DNA of 47,676 bases from Candidatus Nitrosopelagicus sp. GTDB taxonomy: Archaea > Thermoproteota > Nitrososphaeria > Nitrososphaerales > Nitrosopumilaceae. Position 1 is the first letter of the stretch, and each line of letters begins with the position of its first letter. The stretch covers positions 1 through 47,676 of the forward strand of contig JAOMDR010000010.1 in the NCBI GenBank assembly GCA_028345575.1. The letters are read 5' to 3'. The translations under genes and the position numbers were made by a program. The notes beneath the pieces were generated by a model that had not been told where the DNA came from, ran no database searches, and saw only the letters and a program-made list of their open reading frames with translations. Shown piece after piece: positions 1 to 6,694 of this stretch.

Positions 1-93
1 ATTTGAGAGGTTTATTTTTTCCATTACTTCTCTAAATCTAATTCCAGGATTTCTTTTGATCTCTGAAATGATTAATTCCTCTCTTGATTCCAT
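1..93 (-). CDS. Winged-helix transcriptional regulator, N-terminal fragment (runs off left edge)
   Basis: An open frame starts at the ATG at 93 and leaves the window at base 1, giving 31 residues (begins MESREELIISEIKRNPG). The motif NPGIRFREVMEK followed by INLSN looks like the first two helices of a MarR/ArsR-type winged-helix DNA-binding domain common in archaeal regulators; this is a family-level inference from a short fragment. A TTG at 102 is in frame and could add three residues. It lies 12 nt after the stop of the membrane protein upstream, so the two are probably cotranscribed. Confidence 0.6.
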   Translation of the reverse strand, partial: MESREELIISEIKRNPGIRFREVMEKINLSN

Positions 94-104
94 GTTTGCC
101 AATT

Positions 105-494
105 TCAATCTCTCCTAAATATAGCTAATGCGAGTAGCCCAATCATCGCAAGCATCATTAAATGTGCTATCTCTGATGGTGATTCTAAAATATTGTAAAC
201 GTGAGTTTTAGTTGCATCTAAAAGCTGAACAATCTCTGCTGCTGTAAAGACCATAAATGCAATTGTAGTTATGATCATCTTTTTTGTTCTCATCTTATAG
301 TATGCGTTAACACTGAGAATTGCTAGAAATACTGACAAAATTATTCCTGATGTGTGTAAAAGTAGATGCCAAATGTGTGCACCATGATAAATGTGAGGCA
401 TCAATACTGGAACTGATAATGCTGCAACAGTTGTCAAAATGACTGCAATGAGTAATTTTGGTTTACTTTCAGCAAATTGCTGGTAACTGAACAT
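105..494 (-). CDS. Small four-helix membrane protein, function unknown
   Basis: The 129-residue protein has about four hydrophobic stretches (near residues 13-35, 42-62, 72-92 and 110-126) separated by short polar loops, with several histidines in the first half (HIYHGAHIWHLLLH). I do not recognise a family. It is followed after 12 nt by the regulator fragment, so a membrane sensor plus regulator pairing is possible but unproven. A TATA-like element 26 nt upstream of the ATG suggests a leaderless transcript. Confidence 0.7.
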   Translation of the reverse strand: MFSYQQFAESKPKLLIAVILTTVAALSVPVLMPHIYHGAHIWHLLLHTSGIILSVFLAILSVNAYYKMRTKKMIITTIAFMVFTAAEIVQLLDATKTHVYNILESPSEIAHLMMLAMIGLLALAIFRRD

Positions 495-515
495 ATTTCA
501 TAATCATAGCATTTC

Positions 516-525
516 TAATTTAAAA
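516..525 (-). promoter_or_regulatory. TATA-like promoter element of the membrane-protein/regulator pair
   Basis: On the minus strand the element reads TTTTAAATTA and is centred about 26 nt before the ATG at 494. That is the spacing expected of an archaeal TATA box on a leaderless transcript. Assignment is by position and composition only. Confidence 0.4.
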
Positions 526-564
526 CGATATAGTACAACTGTCGAAAATTTATGAATAGATGGA

Positions 565-1035
565 TTATCTAACGGTGATTACACCTTCCATCCAAGGATG
601 AAGTGTGCAATGGTATTGGTATTTTCCTAATTCATGAAATTTGTAAACAAAATATTCATTTTGTTTTATCACATCTGTTGGGAAATGTAGGTAATTTGGG
701 TCTCCTCTTAGTCTAACATTATGTTCGAATTCATCTTGATTCACAAATAATATCGTCTCACCTACGCCAATTATTTTTTCATAGGGTAAGAAACATGAAT
801 CATCTACCTCACATCCTTGTTTCCATGAATCTTTTACTATTATGATTACATGCTGAGCTCTATCTTTTGTGTTACCGCTATACGGTGCTTCTGTAAAAAT
901 TTCCTTTTCAGAATAGATAGAATCAATTAACTCATTATCTGTATTTTGAATTTCAAAATTCATCATATCTGATATACTTGCATACAAGATCAGAATGGAT
1001 GCGGTAATGATTAAACCTAAGATGATAATTTTCAT
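565..1035 (-). CDS. Membrane-anchored blue-copper (cupredoxin) protein
   Basis: The 156-residue protein has an N-terminal hydrophobic anchor or signal (residues 3-20) and a C-terminal plastocyanin-like domain. Candidate type-1 copper ligands are His105 (EHNV), Cys143, His146 and Met149 (YHCTLHPWM), the classic H...CxxHxxM order. Cys75 and Cys81 could form a disulfide. Such proteins are abundant in ammonia-oxidising thaumarchaea, where they are thought to replace cytochromes as extracytoplasmic electron carriers. Its start abuts the rlmN stop with no gap, so it is probably the downstream member of that transcript. Redox partner unknown. Confidence 0.85.
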   Translation of the reverse strand: MKIIILGLIITASILILYASISDMMNFEIQNTDNELIDSIYSEKEIFTEAPYSGNTKDRAQHVIIIVKDSWKQGCEVDDSCFLPYEKIIGVGETILFVNQDEFEHNVRLRGDPNYLHFPTDVIKQNEYFVYKFHELGKYQYHCTLHPWMEGVITVR

Positions 1036-2097
1036 CTAGTTTGTGTTTACAATATCTGTTCTAAGCTGACCACATGCGGCAGATATTTCAGTTCCTTTCT
1101 CAATGCGAATTGTACAATTCACCCCTGCTTCATTTAAAATTCGTTTAAACTCAAAAACTCTACTTTTTGATGGGCGGTTGAAATTACCTGCTGTTGGATT
1201 TATTGGAATTAAATTCACATGTGATCCATTTCCTCGCAAAAGTTCGGCCAATTCGTGTGCAACATCCCGTGAATCATTTACTCCTTCCATCAATGCATAT
1301 TCAAATGTCACACGCCGTCCTGTCTTTTTAAAATAATAATGTCCTGCATCGATTATCTCTTTAACAGAATCTTTTGTCGCGGTAGGAACCAATTTTTTAC
1401 GTAATTCATTGTTTGGTGCATGTAGTGATATTGCAAGTCCAATCTGAAGATCCTCATTTGCCAATTTTTCAATTCCTTCCTTGATTCCAATTGTTGATAT
1501 TGTAATGTGTCGTTGTCCCAAACCAAATCCTCTTGGGTCTGTTAAAATTTTCACGGCTCTGATCATTTCATCATAATTTGCCATCGGTTCGCCCATTCCC
1601 ATAAAAACTAAATTTGTAATATGCTCTTTTTTTTGCTCAATAATTTCTTCAAAATGAACTACTTGTGCAACAATATGCTCTGCCTTTAGATTTGTTTCAA
1701 AACCCATCTGCCCTGTTGCACAAAATGTACATCCCATGGCACATCCAATTTGAGTTGAAACACATACTGTTGATCTAGGTAGCCCTCCTTCTTTCTCAGA
1801 TTCATATTGCATGAGAACAGTTTCAACAGATTTATCGTTAGTGAGATTAAGTAATAATTTGGTAGTATCTCCATCCTCACTAGTAACTCTGTGAATTTCT
1901 TTTGCTGAACCTATTGTATATCCTGCTTCGACCAATTCTGCAATCATTGTCTTTGGAAGCTGTTTAATGTCTGCAATATTTTTAGGAAATTTGAAATAAA
2001 GTGGCATTAGAATTTGGTCTGCTCTGTACCTTTGATAGCCCATATCAATTACTAATTTCTCCATCTCTTCTGGAAGTAATCTGTATAGATCAGTCAT
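1036..2097 (-). CDS. rlmN: RlmN-family radical SAM RNA (adenine C2) methyltransferase
   Basis: The 353-residue protein matches the RlmN/Cfr family over its full length. It has the radical-SAM cluster motif CxxxCxxC at Cys119, Cys123 and Cys126 (CAMGCTFC), the MGMGEP motif, and the late cysteine near residue 342 (AACGQLR) that carries the methyl adduct in the known mechanism. Bacterial RlmN methylates C2 of A2503 in 23S rRNA and A37 of some tRNAs; the archaeal substrate is inferred. The ATG at 2097 gives a normal N terminus. The cupredoxin gene follows directly on the same strand. Confidence 0.93.
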   Translation of the reverse strand: MTDLYRLLPEEMEKLVIDMGYQRYRADQILMPLYFKFPKNIADIKQLPKTMIAELVEAGYTIGSAKEIHRVTSEDGDTTKLLLNLTNDKSVETVLMQYESEKEGGLPRSTVCVSTQIGCAMGCTFCATGQMGFETNLKAEHIVAQVVHFEEIIEQKKEHITNLVFMGMGEPMANYDEMIRAVKILTDPRGFGLGQRHITISTIGIKEGIEKLANEDLQIGLAISLHAPNNELRKKLVPTATKDSVKEIIDAGHYYFKKTGRRVTFEYALMEGVNDSRDVAHELAELLRGNGSHVNLIPINPTAGNFNRPSKSRVFEFKRILNEAGVNCTIRIEKGTEISAACGQLRTDIVNTN

Positions 2098-2179
2098 ATC
2101 ATAACTAAATCTCCAATTGATATTATAATCTAGCTTCTACTGTTATGAAACAATTGTGAAATTTTTTATAATCATCTAA

Positions 2180-2566
2180 TTGAAAATTTATCATATGATT
2201 ACAGTTGATTGTCATGAAGTTGAATCAATTCAAAATGAATTACTAATTTATGTGGCTGATGATGTGGCAGCAATCCCTAATATCAAATATCATGAATTTA
2301 TTTTGTCTCCTATAGAAGAAGAAGGTGTCATTGATACAAACGAGGTGGTCACATCCATCAAACGATTTTTGGATTCAATTGGTGAACAACGTAACTTTGC
2401 TGTAATTTCTCGAGGTGACATAATATCAATAGAATCTATTGCTGGTAAAACAATTGAACGTGATGCAAAACAATCTGCAGAAGGATTATTCTCTTGCCCT
2501 CATTGTGGTCATATTACTCCATATGAGACGGTACATCAAACTCATATGAAAATTCATTATTTCTAA
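2180..2566 (+). CDS. Hypothetical protein with C-terminal C2H2-like zinc-binding motif
   Basis: The 128-residue protein is not recognised as a whole. Its last 24 residues contain CPHCGHITPY followed by HQTHMKIH, a CxxC...HxxxH arrangement that could bind one zinc ion. The N-terminal part is mixed alpha/beta and acidic. The longest form starts at TTG 2180; an ATG at 2195 would remove five residues, and both are plausible in a genome with TTG starts. It converges on tRNA-Thr, whose 3' end lies 9 nt past the stop. Confidence 0.7.
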   Translation: MKIYHMITVDCHEVESIQNELLIYVADDVAAIPNIKYHEFILSPIEEEGVIDTNEVVTSIKRFLDSIGEQRNFAVISRGDIISIESIAGKTIERDAKQSAEGLFSCPHCGHITPYETVHQTHMKIHYF

Positions 2567-2574
2567 ACTAAGAA

Positions 2575-2649
2575 AGCCAATGGAGAGATTTGAACTCTCG
2601 ACCTATTGATTACAAATCAATTGCTCTAACCAGGCTGAGCTACATTGGC
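2575..2649 (-). tRNA. tRNA-Thr (anticodon TGT)
   Basis: The minus strand folds as a cloverleaf. The acceptor stem is GCCAATG/CATTGGC, the D arm begins AGCTCAG, the anticodon stem ATTGA/TCAAT encloses TTTGTAA with anticodon TGT, and the T arm is GAGAG TTCAAAT CTCTC. The discriminator base is T (U73), as in archaeal tRNA-Thr. CCA is not encoded and there is no intron. Confidence 0.95.
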
Positions 2650-2672
2650 ACTGCATTTTTTACAAATTTGCT

Positions 2673-2682
2673 GTTTTAAAAT
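2673..2682 (-). promoter_or_regulatory. TATA-like promoter element of tRNA-Thr
   Basis: The minus strand reads ATTTTAAAAC, centred about 28 nt before the tRNA 5' end, the expected archaeal TATA position. It sits inside a 12-nt motif that recurs at 2849-2860. Confidence 0.45.
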
Positions 2683-2736
2683 GTTAAGTTTGCTAACTAT
2701 GGCTGTTTTAACAAGTCATACTTTGATCATCTTTTT

Positions 2737-2811
2737 TTATCTTAATCCAAAATACAACAATGCTACCACACTAACGATTAGAAGAACAAACGCGAAGCGA
2801 TATAATCTCAT
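2737..2811 (-). CDS. Very small single-helix membrane protein (24 aa), candidate
   Basis: An ATG at 2811 opens 24 codons ending in TAA at 2737. The product starts MRLYRFAF and is almost entirely one hydrophobic helix (FVLLIVSVVALLYFG) with positive residues at both ends. A strong Shine-Dalgarno (GAGGAG, 2817-2822) lies 5 nt before the ATG. A TATA-like stretch about 26 nt before the putative start of a short leader fits with a leadered transcript. The size is below usual gene-calling limits; conservation has not been tested. Confidence 0.45.
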   Translation of the reverse strand: MRLYRFAFVLLIVSVVALLYFGLR

Positions 2812-2816
2812 ATAAT

Positions 2817-2822
2817 CTCCTC
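2817..2822 (-). promoter_or_regulatory. Ribosome binding site of the 24-aa ORF
   Basis: GAGGAG on the minus strand, 5 nt upstream of the ATG at 2811. It selects this ATG over the one at 2823, which opens only a short frame. Confidence 0.45.
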
Positions 2823-2859
2823 ATTAAACTAGCTAATTTTTGTTATCCTAAAATGTTAA

Positions 2860-2875
2860 GATATTATGAAATATC
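2860..2875. repeat. Perfect inverted repeat GATATT-ATGA-AATATC upstream of the 2902 gene
   Basis: Two 6-nt arms are separated by 4 nt. The element ends 26 nt before the ATG at 2902, overlapping where its TATA box should lie. It could be an operator for a dimeric regulator or an AT-rich chance palindrome. Confidence 0.35.
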
Positions 2876-2901
2876 TACTAGAAAATCTTAACTAACGATT
2901 A

Positions 2902-3291
2902 ATGCATACAAAATCTATGCTGAAAGATCTTCTTTCTGATATTGTTAAGGTTGATGATGTTTTAATGATAGTCAAGAGTAATGGTGCTACAATAGAAATG
3001 AGAAGTAATTCTCTTTCAATAAGACAAAAGGAACAATGGATAACTATTGGAGAAAATGACGGTCCGTGTCACATGCATGTTAACAATGAAATGATAAAAA
3101 ATGCTGAATTTGTAGCAGAACAAAAACCAGAAAGAATTAGTTACAGTATAAGATTTTTTGATGAAAATAATGAACGTGTCTTGGCATGTTTCTTCACAAA
3201 AATGTATGATGAATCTAAAACAATAAAGTCTGAGCGAAAAAAATTGTATGATGACCTGCAGGGAAAATATGGCTCAAAAATTCAGTTCTAA
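2902..3291 (+). CDS. Hypothetical protein, possibly related to ChuX/HutX-type heme-utilisation proteins
   Basis: The soluble 129-residue protein starts at ATG 2902. Its middle (CHMHVNNEMIKNAEF, then EQKPERISYSIRFFD and RVLACFFTKMY) resembles, from memory, segments of the ChuX/HutX heme-binding fold, but I cannot confirm this without a profile search. No signal peptide or transmembrane segment is visible. It stands alone, with a palindrome just upstream that could serve as an operator. An ordinary hypothetical protein is the cautious call. Confidence 0.6.
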   Translation: MHTKSMLKDLLSDIVKVDDVLMIVKSNGATIEMRSNSLSIRQKEQWITIGENDGPCHMHVNNEMIKNAEFVAEQKPERISYSIRFFDENNERVLACFFTKMYDESKTIKSERKKLYDDLQGKYGSKIQF

Positions 3292-3383
3292 TCGTAAGAT
3301 CTTTCTATTAATTTACTCAAACTAGTTTCGCATAACTATCTCCATACTCATAATTTAATAACTTCTAAACTCTGGTTTGATTA

Positions 3384-3635
3384 TTGAAATTAAAATACGT
3401 TCAGCCAAAGAAACTCAAAATTCTCATATTAGTATTCACTGGGGTGGGTCTATGGGGTATTGGATTTGGTTTGTTCCGAGGTAGTATTGATGATTCTGGT
3501 TCAATGAATAATTTCATGATTGTTGTTTTAGGTGTAGTTAATCTATTCTTAGGTGCATTCATGGCATACCTATACTTGACACAAGTTAGAAAAATTGATC
3601 CAAGAAAAGATTCAAAGTACAAACGAAAGAAATAA
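3384..3635 (+). CDS. Small two-helix membrane protein, TTG start
   Basis: The 83-residue protein has two hydrophobic segments (about residues 12-29 and 43-66), a basic N terminus and a strongly basic tail (KYKRKK). No family is recognised. The only start that keeps the whole frame is TTG at 3384; a TATA-like AATTTAATAA lies about 29 nt upstream. Its last 24 nt overlap, in opposite orientation, the 3' end of the convergent CPBP-like gene. Confidence 0.65.
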   Translation: MKLKYVQPKKLKILILVFTGVGLWGIGFGLFRGSIDDSGSMNNFMIVVLGVVNLFLGAFMAYLYLTQVRKIDPRKDSKYKRKK

Positions 3636-4184
3636 CATTCCCACAACCAAAATATTTGTCGCAAAATGCATTGCGTAAGAATGCTTTATTCCTTTTTTAT
3701 CATAAATATACTTGAATACAAATCCAATTGGTATCAAAACCAATGCCATGTGTATCTTTATGCCCATTCCGATGTGGATTAATGCCCATACTAAGACCAT
3801 TTTTTTTGATTTTCTAAAGTAAAATTCTTCAAAATAATTGATATGTAAAAACATGTAAAGCAACAATGGAATAAATGGAATTATTCCTAACATGCCTTGG
3901 TCTGCAAATGGCCCAAACGCAATATTATATCCAAGCCAACTCCAGTTTAGTATTGGTATTTGATCAACATATTCAAACACAAACAAAACGTATACTACTA
4001 AAATTCCAAAAGCTATTGGTGCATATTTGATTGAGCCGATACCTGATCTAAGATCTAAAATTCGTTTCTTTGTATCCTTGATTAAAAGAAGACTTGCTCC
4101 TACTGTTAGTACATAATATCCGATAAGAAATACATCTGAATCAAGAAATGAAAGGTCCAATGTAATCAAAGTGCACACTTTCAT
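3612..4184 (-). CDS. CPBP-type (CAAX protease/Abi-like) integral membrane protein
   Basis: Numbered from the ATG at 4184, the protein has 190 residues and five or six hydrophobic helices. It carries the three signatures of the CPBP intramembrane protease family: EExxxR at 119-124 (EEFYFR), a histidine at 137 (WALIHIG), and HxxxN at 173-177 (HFATN). The family includes type II CAAX prenyl endopeptidases; the substrate here is unknown. An upstream ATG at 4220 would run into the divergent peroxiredoxin gene, whereas the 4184 ATG has a GGAAGGGG Shine-Dalgarno 6 nt upstream. Confidence 0.75.
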   Translation of the reverse strand: MKVCTLITLDLSFLDSDVFLIGYYVLTVGASLLLIKDTKKRILDLRSGIGSIKYAPIAFGILVVYVLFVFEYVDQIPILNWSWLGYNIAFGPFADQGMLGIIPFIPLLLYMFLHINYFEEFYFRKSKKMVLVWALIHIGMGIKIHMALVLIPIGFVFKYIYDKKGIKHSYAMHFATNILVVGMLFLSFVL

Positions 4185-4190
4185 AAATAA

Positions 4191-4198
4191 CCCCTTCC
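4191..4198 (-). promoter_or_regulatory. Ribosome binding site deciding the start of the CPBP-like gene
   Basis: GGAAGGGG on the minus strand ends 6 nt before the ATG at 4184. It supports that start over the in-frame ATG at 4220. Confidence 0.5.
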
Positions 4199-4208
4199 AA
4201 TGGAATAC

Positions 4209-4676
4209 ATGACTCTTCAAAAAGGCGATATGGCTGAAGACTTTGAATTATTGGCACATGATGGAACAACCATTAGATTAAGTTCATACAAAAATTCAAA
4301 AAATGTAGTATTGTGTTTTTACCCAAAAAATCATCTCTTTGCATGTCCTTCAAAAAAAGTCTTTGAGATGGCAAAAAGTGTGATTTCAGTTTATTCTGAA
4401 ATCATTGCAACTGAAACTGTTGTGTTTGCCATATCTGTAGATTCTGTAGATTCTCAGTCTGATTTTATCAAGGAATATGAAATTCCATATGTACATCTAA
4501 GTGATCCAAAGAAAATCGCTTGTAAGAAATACGCCGGAACCAACATCACCGGTCTTGCTAAACGGAGTACCTTTGTAATTGATAAAAATGGAATAATACA
4601 AGATGTAATGAGAGAGATTAATGTAGCATCTCATGGACAGGAAATTCTTAATTCTTTAAAGAAAATCAAACTATAA
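4209..4676 (+). CDS. Peroxiredoxin of the Bcp/PrxQ type with altered active-site motif
   Basis: Numbered from ATG 4209 the protein has 155 residues. It shows the peroxiredoxin order: GDMAEDFELLAHDG strand region, FYPK, catalytic cysteine Cys46 (FACPSKK), a second cysteine at 105, and the late arginine in KRSTFVID. The usual PxxxTxxC loop reads PKNHLFAC, so leucine occupies the threonine position that normally helps bind peroxide. An ATG at 4200 is three codons upstream; 4209 fits the family N terminus and lies 23-24 nt after a TATA-like TCATAAATAA. The pdaD gene follows after 25 nt. Likely a divergent thiol peroxidase. Confidence 0.8.
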   Translation: MTLQKGDMAEDFELLAHDGTTIRLSSYKNSKNVVLCFYPKNHLFACPSKKVFEMAKSVISVYSEIIATETVVFAISVDSVDSQSDFIKEYEIPYVHLSDPKKIACKKYAGTNITGLAKRSTFVIDKNGIIQDVMREINVASHGQEILNSLKKIKL

Positions 4677-4701
4677 ATCACACAATAAAATTATCCGAAG
4701 A

Positions 4702-5253
4702 ATGATTGATTTAGTTGCTAAGGAGTTATTTCTTACACGAGGTATTGGTGTTCATGAAGACAAACTTACAAGTTTTGAATATGCACTACGTGATGCAGGA
4801 ATTGCCGGAACAAACATCGTTTTAATCTCTAGTATATTTCCGCCAAAAGCAAAACTCATTCCTAAAAAGGAAGGTTTGAAGAAGATTAAACCTGGACAAA
4901 TTCTTTTTACAATTTATTCTAGAAATCAAACAAATGAACCTCATAGAATGATCTCTGCATCTGTTGGTTTGGCATTACCAAAAGATCGTACTAGATATGG
5001 CTACTTATCCGAATATGATGCATTTGGACAAAATGAAAAACAAGCAGGTGATTACGCTGAAGATATTGCCGCACAAATGCTTGCATCATCACTTGGAATA
5101 CCTTTTGATATTGATAAAAGCTGGGATGAAAAAAGACAACAATGGTCGATTTCTGGAAAAATTTACAAATCTCAAAATATTACCATGACTGCTAAAGGTG
5201 ACAAATCTGGAAAGTGGACCACGGTATTTTCTGCAGCCTGTTTAATTCTCTAA
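4702..5253 (+). CDS. pdaD: Pyruvoyl-dependent arginine decarboxylase
   Basis: The 183-residue protein matches the PdaD family over its length. The proenzyme self-cleaves between two serines; here Ser43-Ser44 in NIVLISSIFPP is the expected site, leaving the pyruvoyl group on the new N terminus of the alpha chain. Other family segments are HRMISASVGLALP and the QAGDYAEDIAA helix. It converts arginine to agmatine, the first step of archaeal polyamine synthesis. It lies 25 nt after the peroxiredoxin gene, and its stop interlocks with that of the convergent surface-protein gene in a 4-nt overlap. Confidence 0.92.
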   Translation: MIDLVAKELFLTRGIGVHEDKLTSFEYALRDAGIAGTNIVLISSIFPPKAKLIPKKEGLKKIKPGQILFTIYSRNQTNEPHRMISASVGLALPKDRTRYGYLSEYDAFGQNEKQAGDYAEDIAAQMLASSLGIPFDIDKSWDEKRQQWSISGKIYKSQNITMTAKGDKSGKWTTVFSAACLIL

Positions 5254-6476
5254 CGTTTTGGTTTGTATCCTTTTAGATAAAATATTGCAGCACCAATACC
5301 TATTACAATTATGATTGCAAGCACCGCATATTGAGATTGATCATCTCCGGATTCTTTCTTTCCAAAGTCTTCTATTGATTGGTATTCGTCATCATTCTGT
5401 GGAATGTCTTCTACTGAATAAAATGACAGTTCGCTGTTACCATCCCATGATCCTATCTCTACTCTTAATTCATCTTGAGGAATAACTTTACTTTGACCAA
5501 ATAGGAATTTTGCATCAATTGAGTTTCCTGCAGGAGAGCTAAAGAACCAACCTCTTTTTGAAATATTCTCTAATGTGGTTAAATCAGTTATTGCATGTGT
5601 TGCTATTGTATCTATTTTTGCAGGTTCACTTGGAATTACTACTAAATGAATGACTGAATTTAGCGGAACATTTTTTCCATCAAATACATCTGAGCGTGAA
5701 ATTTCGTTTACTCCAAAGTTTTCTAGTACGTTAATTCTTGAAATTTCATCAGCTACCTCTTTCATTTCGTTTGTCACCTTGAAAATGAATAAATTTTCAT
5801 CTCCAGTTTTTATAATGCTAATGGAAATTATTGATTCATCATTTTTTGATAATTTTTTTGAAATATCATAGAAACCTTGTCCATCTCTAATTTCTTTACT
5901 GATTAATTTCCCTGCCAAGTCTGTAAATAAGAAATCAGTTGATTGTTTTGGCATGATAAATGTGGCTGAAACTGCGCCTCTTCCAGAAATTACACCTGAT
6001 GTTTCTAGTAATAGATTTGCATCATCTACTGTATGTATGAATGTGGAATGAAATTCACTTTCTACTCCTAATATTTGATTTAAGTCATTAATTATTTCAT
6101 TTCCCATCTCTCTTGCAGAATCTTGAACCATTCTGATCCCGCCATCACCTTTCAATTGTTGATAATCAAAATTAATCATTATACATTGTTCCTCACTTGT
6201 TACGCCTATCACACATTCTCCTGCATTTGTAAATACCACAGCTCTAATTTTCTCATTATCATTTATTTTTTGGATTAATTCGTCTGTAAATTTTATTTCT
6301 TGATTATCTGTAGTTTCTAGTCCGATTGAGGTTATTATTGAATTTGAATATTGTTGATCATAAATTACAAGTGCACTTTCTTGAAATGTGGCCTTTTCAA
6401 ACAACTGTCCGCTTGCAAATGGTATCATGAGCATTATCCCAAAAATAACTCCAAGTGGAAGTAATTTTCTTTGCAT
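5250..6476 (-). CDS. Secreted, C-terminally anchored surface protein, function unknown
   Basis: The 408-residue protein has an N-terminal signal peptide (MQRKLLPLGVIFGIMLM, then PFASGQ), a large extracytoplasmic region, and a C-terminal hydrophobic helix (about residues 383-401) followed by a basic KGYKPKR tail. The arrangement places the main domain outside the cell, tethered by the C terminus. A Ser/Asp/Gln-rich linker precedes the anchor. No domain is recognised. Its promoter region is the 6477-6694 interval, which also holds a GC-rich hairpin. Confidence 0.8.
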   Translation of the reverse strand: MQRKLLPLGVIFGIMLMIPFASGQLFEKATFQESALVIYDQQYSNSIITSIGLETTDNQEIKFTDELIQKINDNEKIRAVVFTNAGECVIGVTSEEQCIMINFDYQQLKGDGGIRMVQDSAREMGNEIINDLNQILGVESEFHSTFIHTVDDANLLLETSGVISGRGAVSATFIMPKQSTDFLFTDLAGKLISKEIRDGQGFYDISKKLSKNDESIISISIIKTGDENLFIFKVTNEMKEVADEISRINVLENFGVNEISRSDVFDGKNVPLNSVIHLVVIPSEPAKIDTIATHAITDLTTLENISKRGWFFSSPAGNSIDAKFLFGQSKVIPQDELRVEIGSWDGNSELSFYSVEDIPQNDDEYQSIEDFGKKESGDDQSQYAVLAIIIVIGIGAAIFYLKGYKPKR

Positions 6477-6578
6477 GAAACATGAAACTTGTATTATTTT
6501 ATTTAGTTTACTGCTTCATGCTATAACGTTTAAATCACTAATCAAATTTTGCATAATTGACATCGAATTCAAACCGTT

Positions 6579-6623
6579 GGGGAACACGCTGGCAGTCCGA
6601 TGGCTCGGGCTGCCAGCCCCACA
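6579..6623. other. GC-rich stable hairpin in intergenic DNA, candidate structured RNA
   Basis: In otherwise AT-rich DNA, arms 6589-6600 and 6605-6616 form a 12-bp stem (one G-U pair) around a four-base loop TGGC. Outside it, GGGG (6579-6582) can pair with CCCC (6617-6620), leaving six unpaired bases on the 5' side. ACA follows directly at 6621-6623 on the plus strand, recalling an H/ACA guide 3' end, but no kink-turn or two-sided guide pocket is apparent. Strand and function are undetermined. Confidence 0.5.
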
Positions 6624-6649
6624 TTTTAATTATAATTTAGATAGTCCTA

Positions 6650-6685
6650 TCACTTTTTGATATGAATAAATCCAATCTGCCAGAA
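6650..6685 (-). pseudogene. Decayed tandem copy of the pepF 3' end
   Basis: Just past the peptidase stop (6695) and in the same frame, the minus strand encodes FWQIGFIHIKK followed by a stop. The true C terminus has FWQSGFDYIKK 69 nt (23 codons) upstream. Both the DNA and the frame match, so this is a remnant of a tandem duplication of the last 23 codons, or of a formerly longer C terminus. Confidence 0.55.
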
Positions 6686-6694
6686 TTTCAGTAA

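Noticed and set aside
3612-4220. CPBP-like gene starting at the ATG at 4220
   Set aside because: It would overlap the divergent peroxiredoxin start, and a good ribosome binding site precedes the ATG at 4184.
6579-6623. Typical H/ACA guide RNA or transcription terminator at the GC-rich hairpin
   Set aside because: No kink-turn motif, no two-sided guide pocket and no T-run were seen, so only a generic structured element is claimed.
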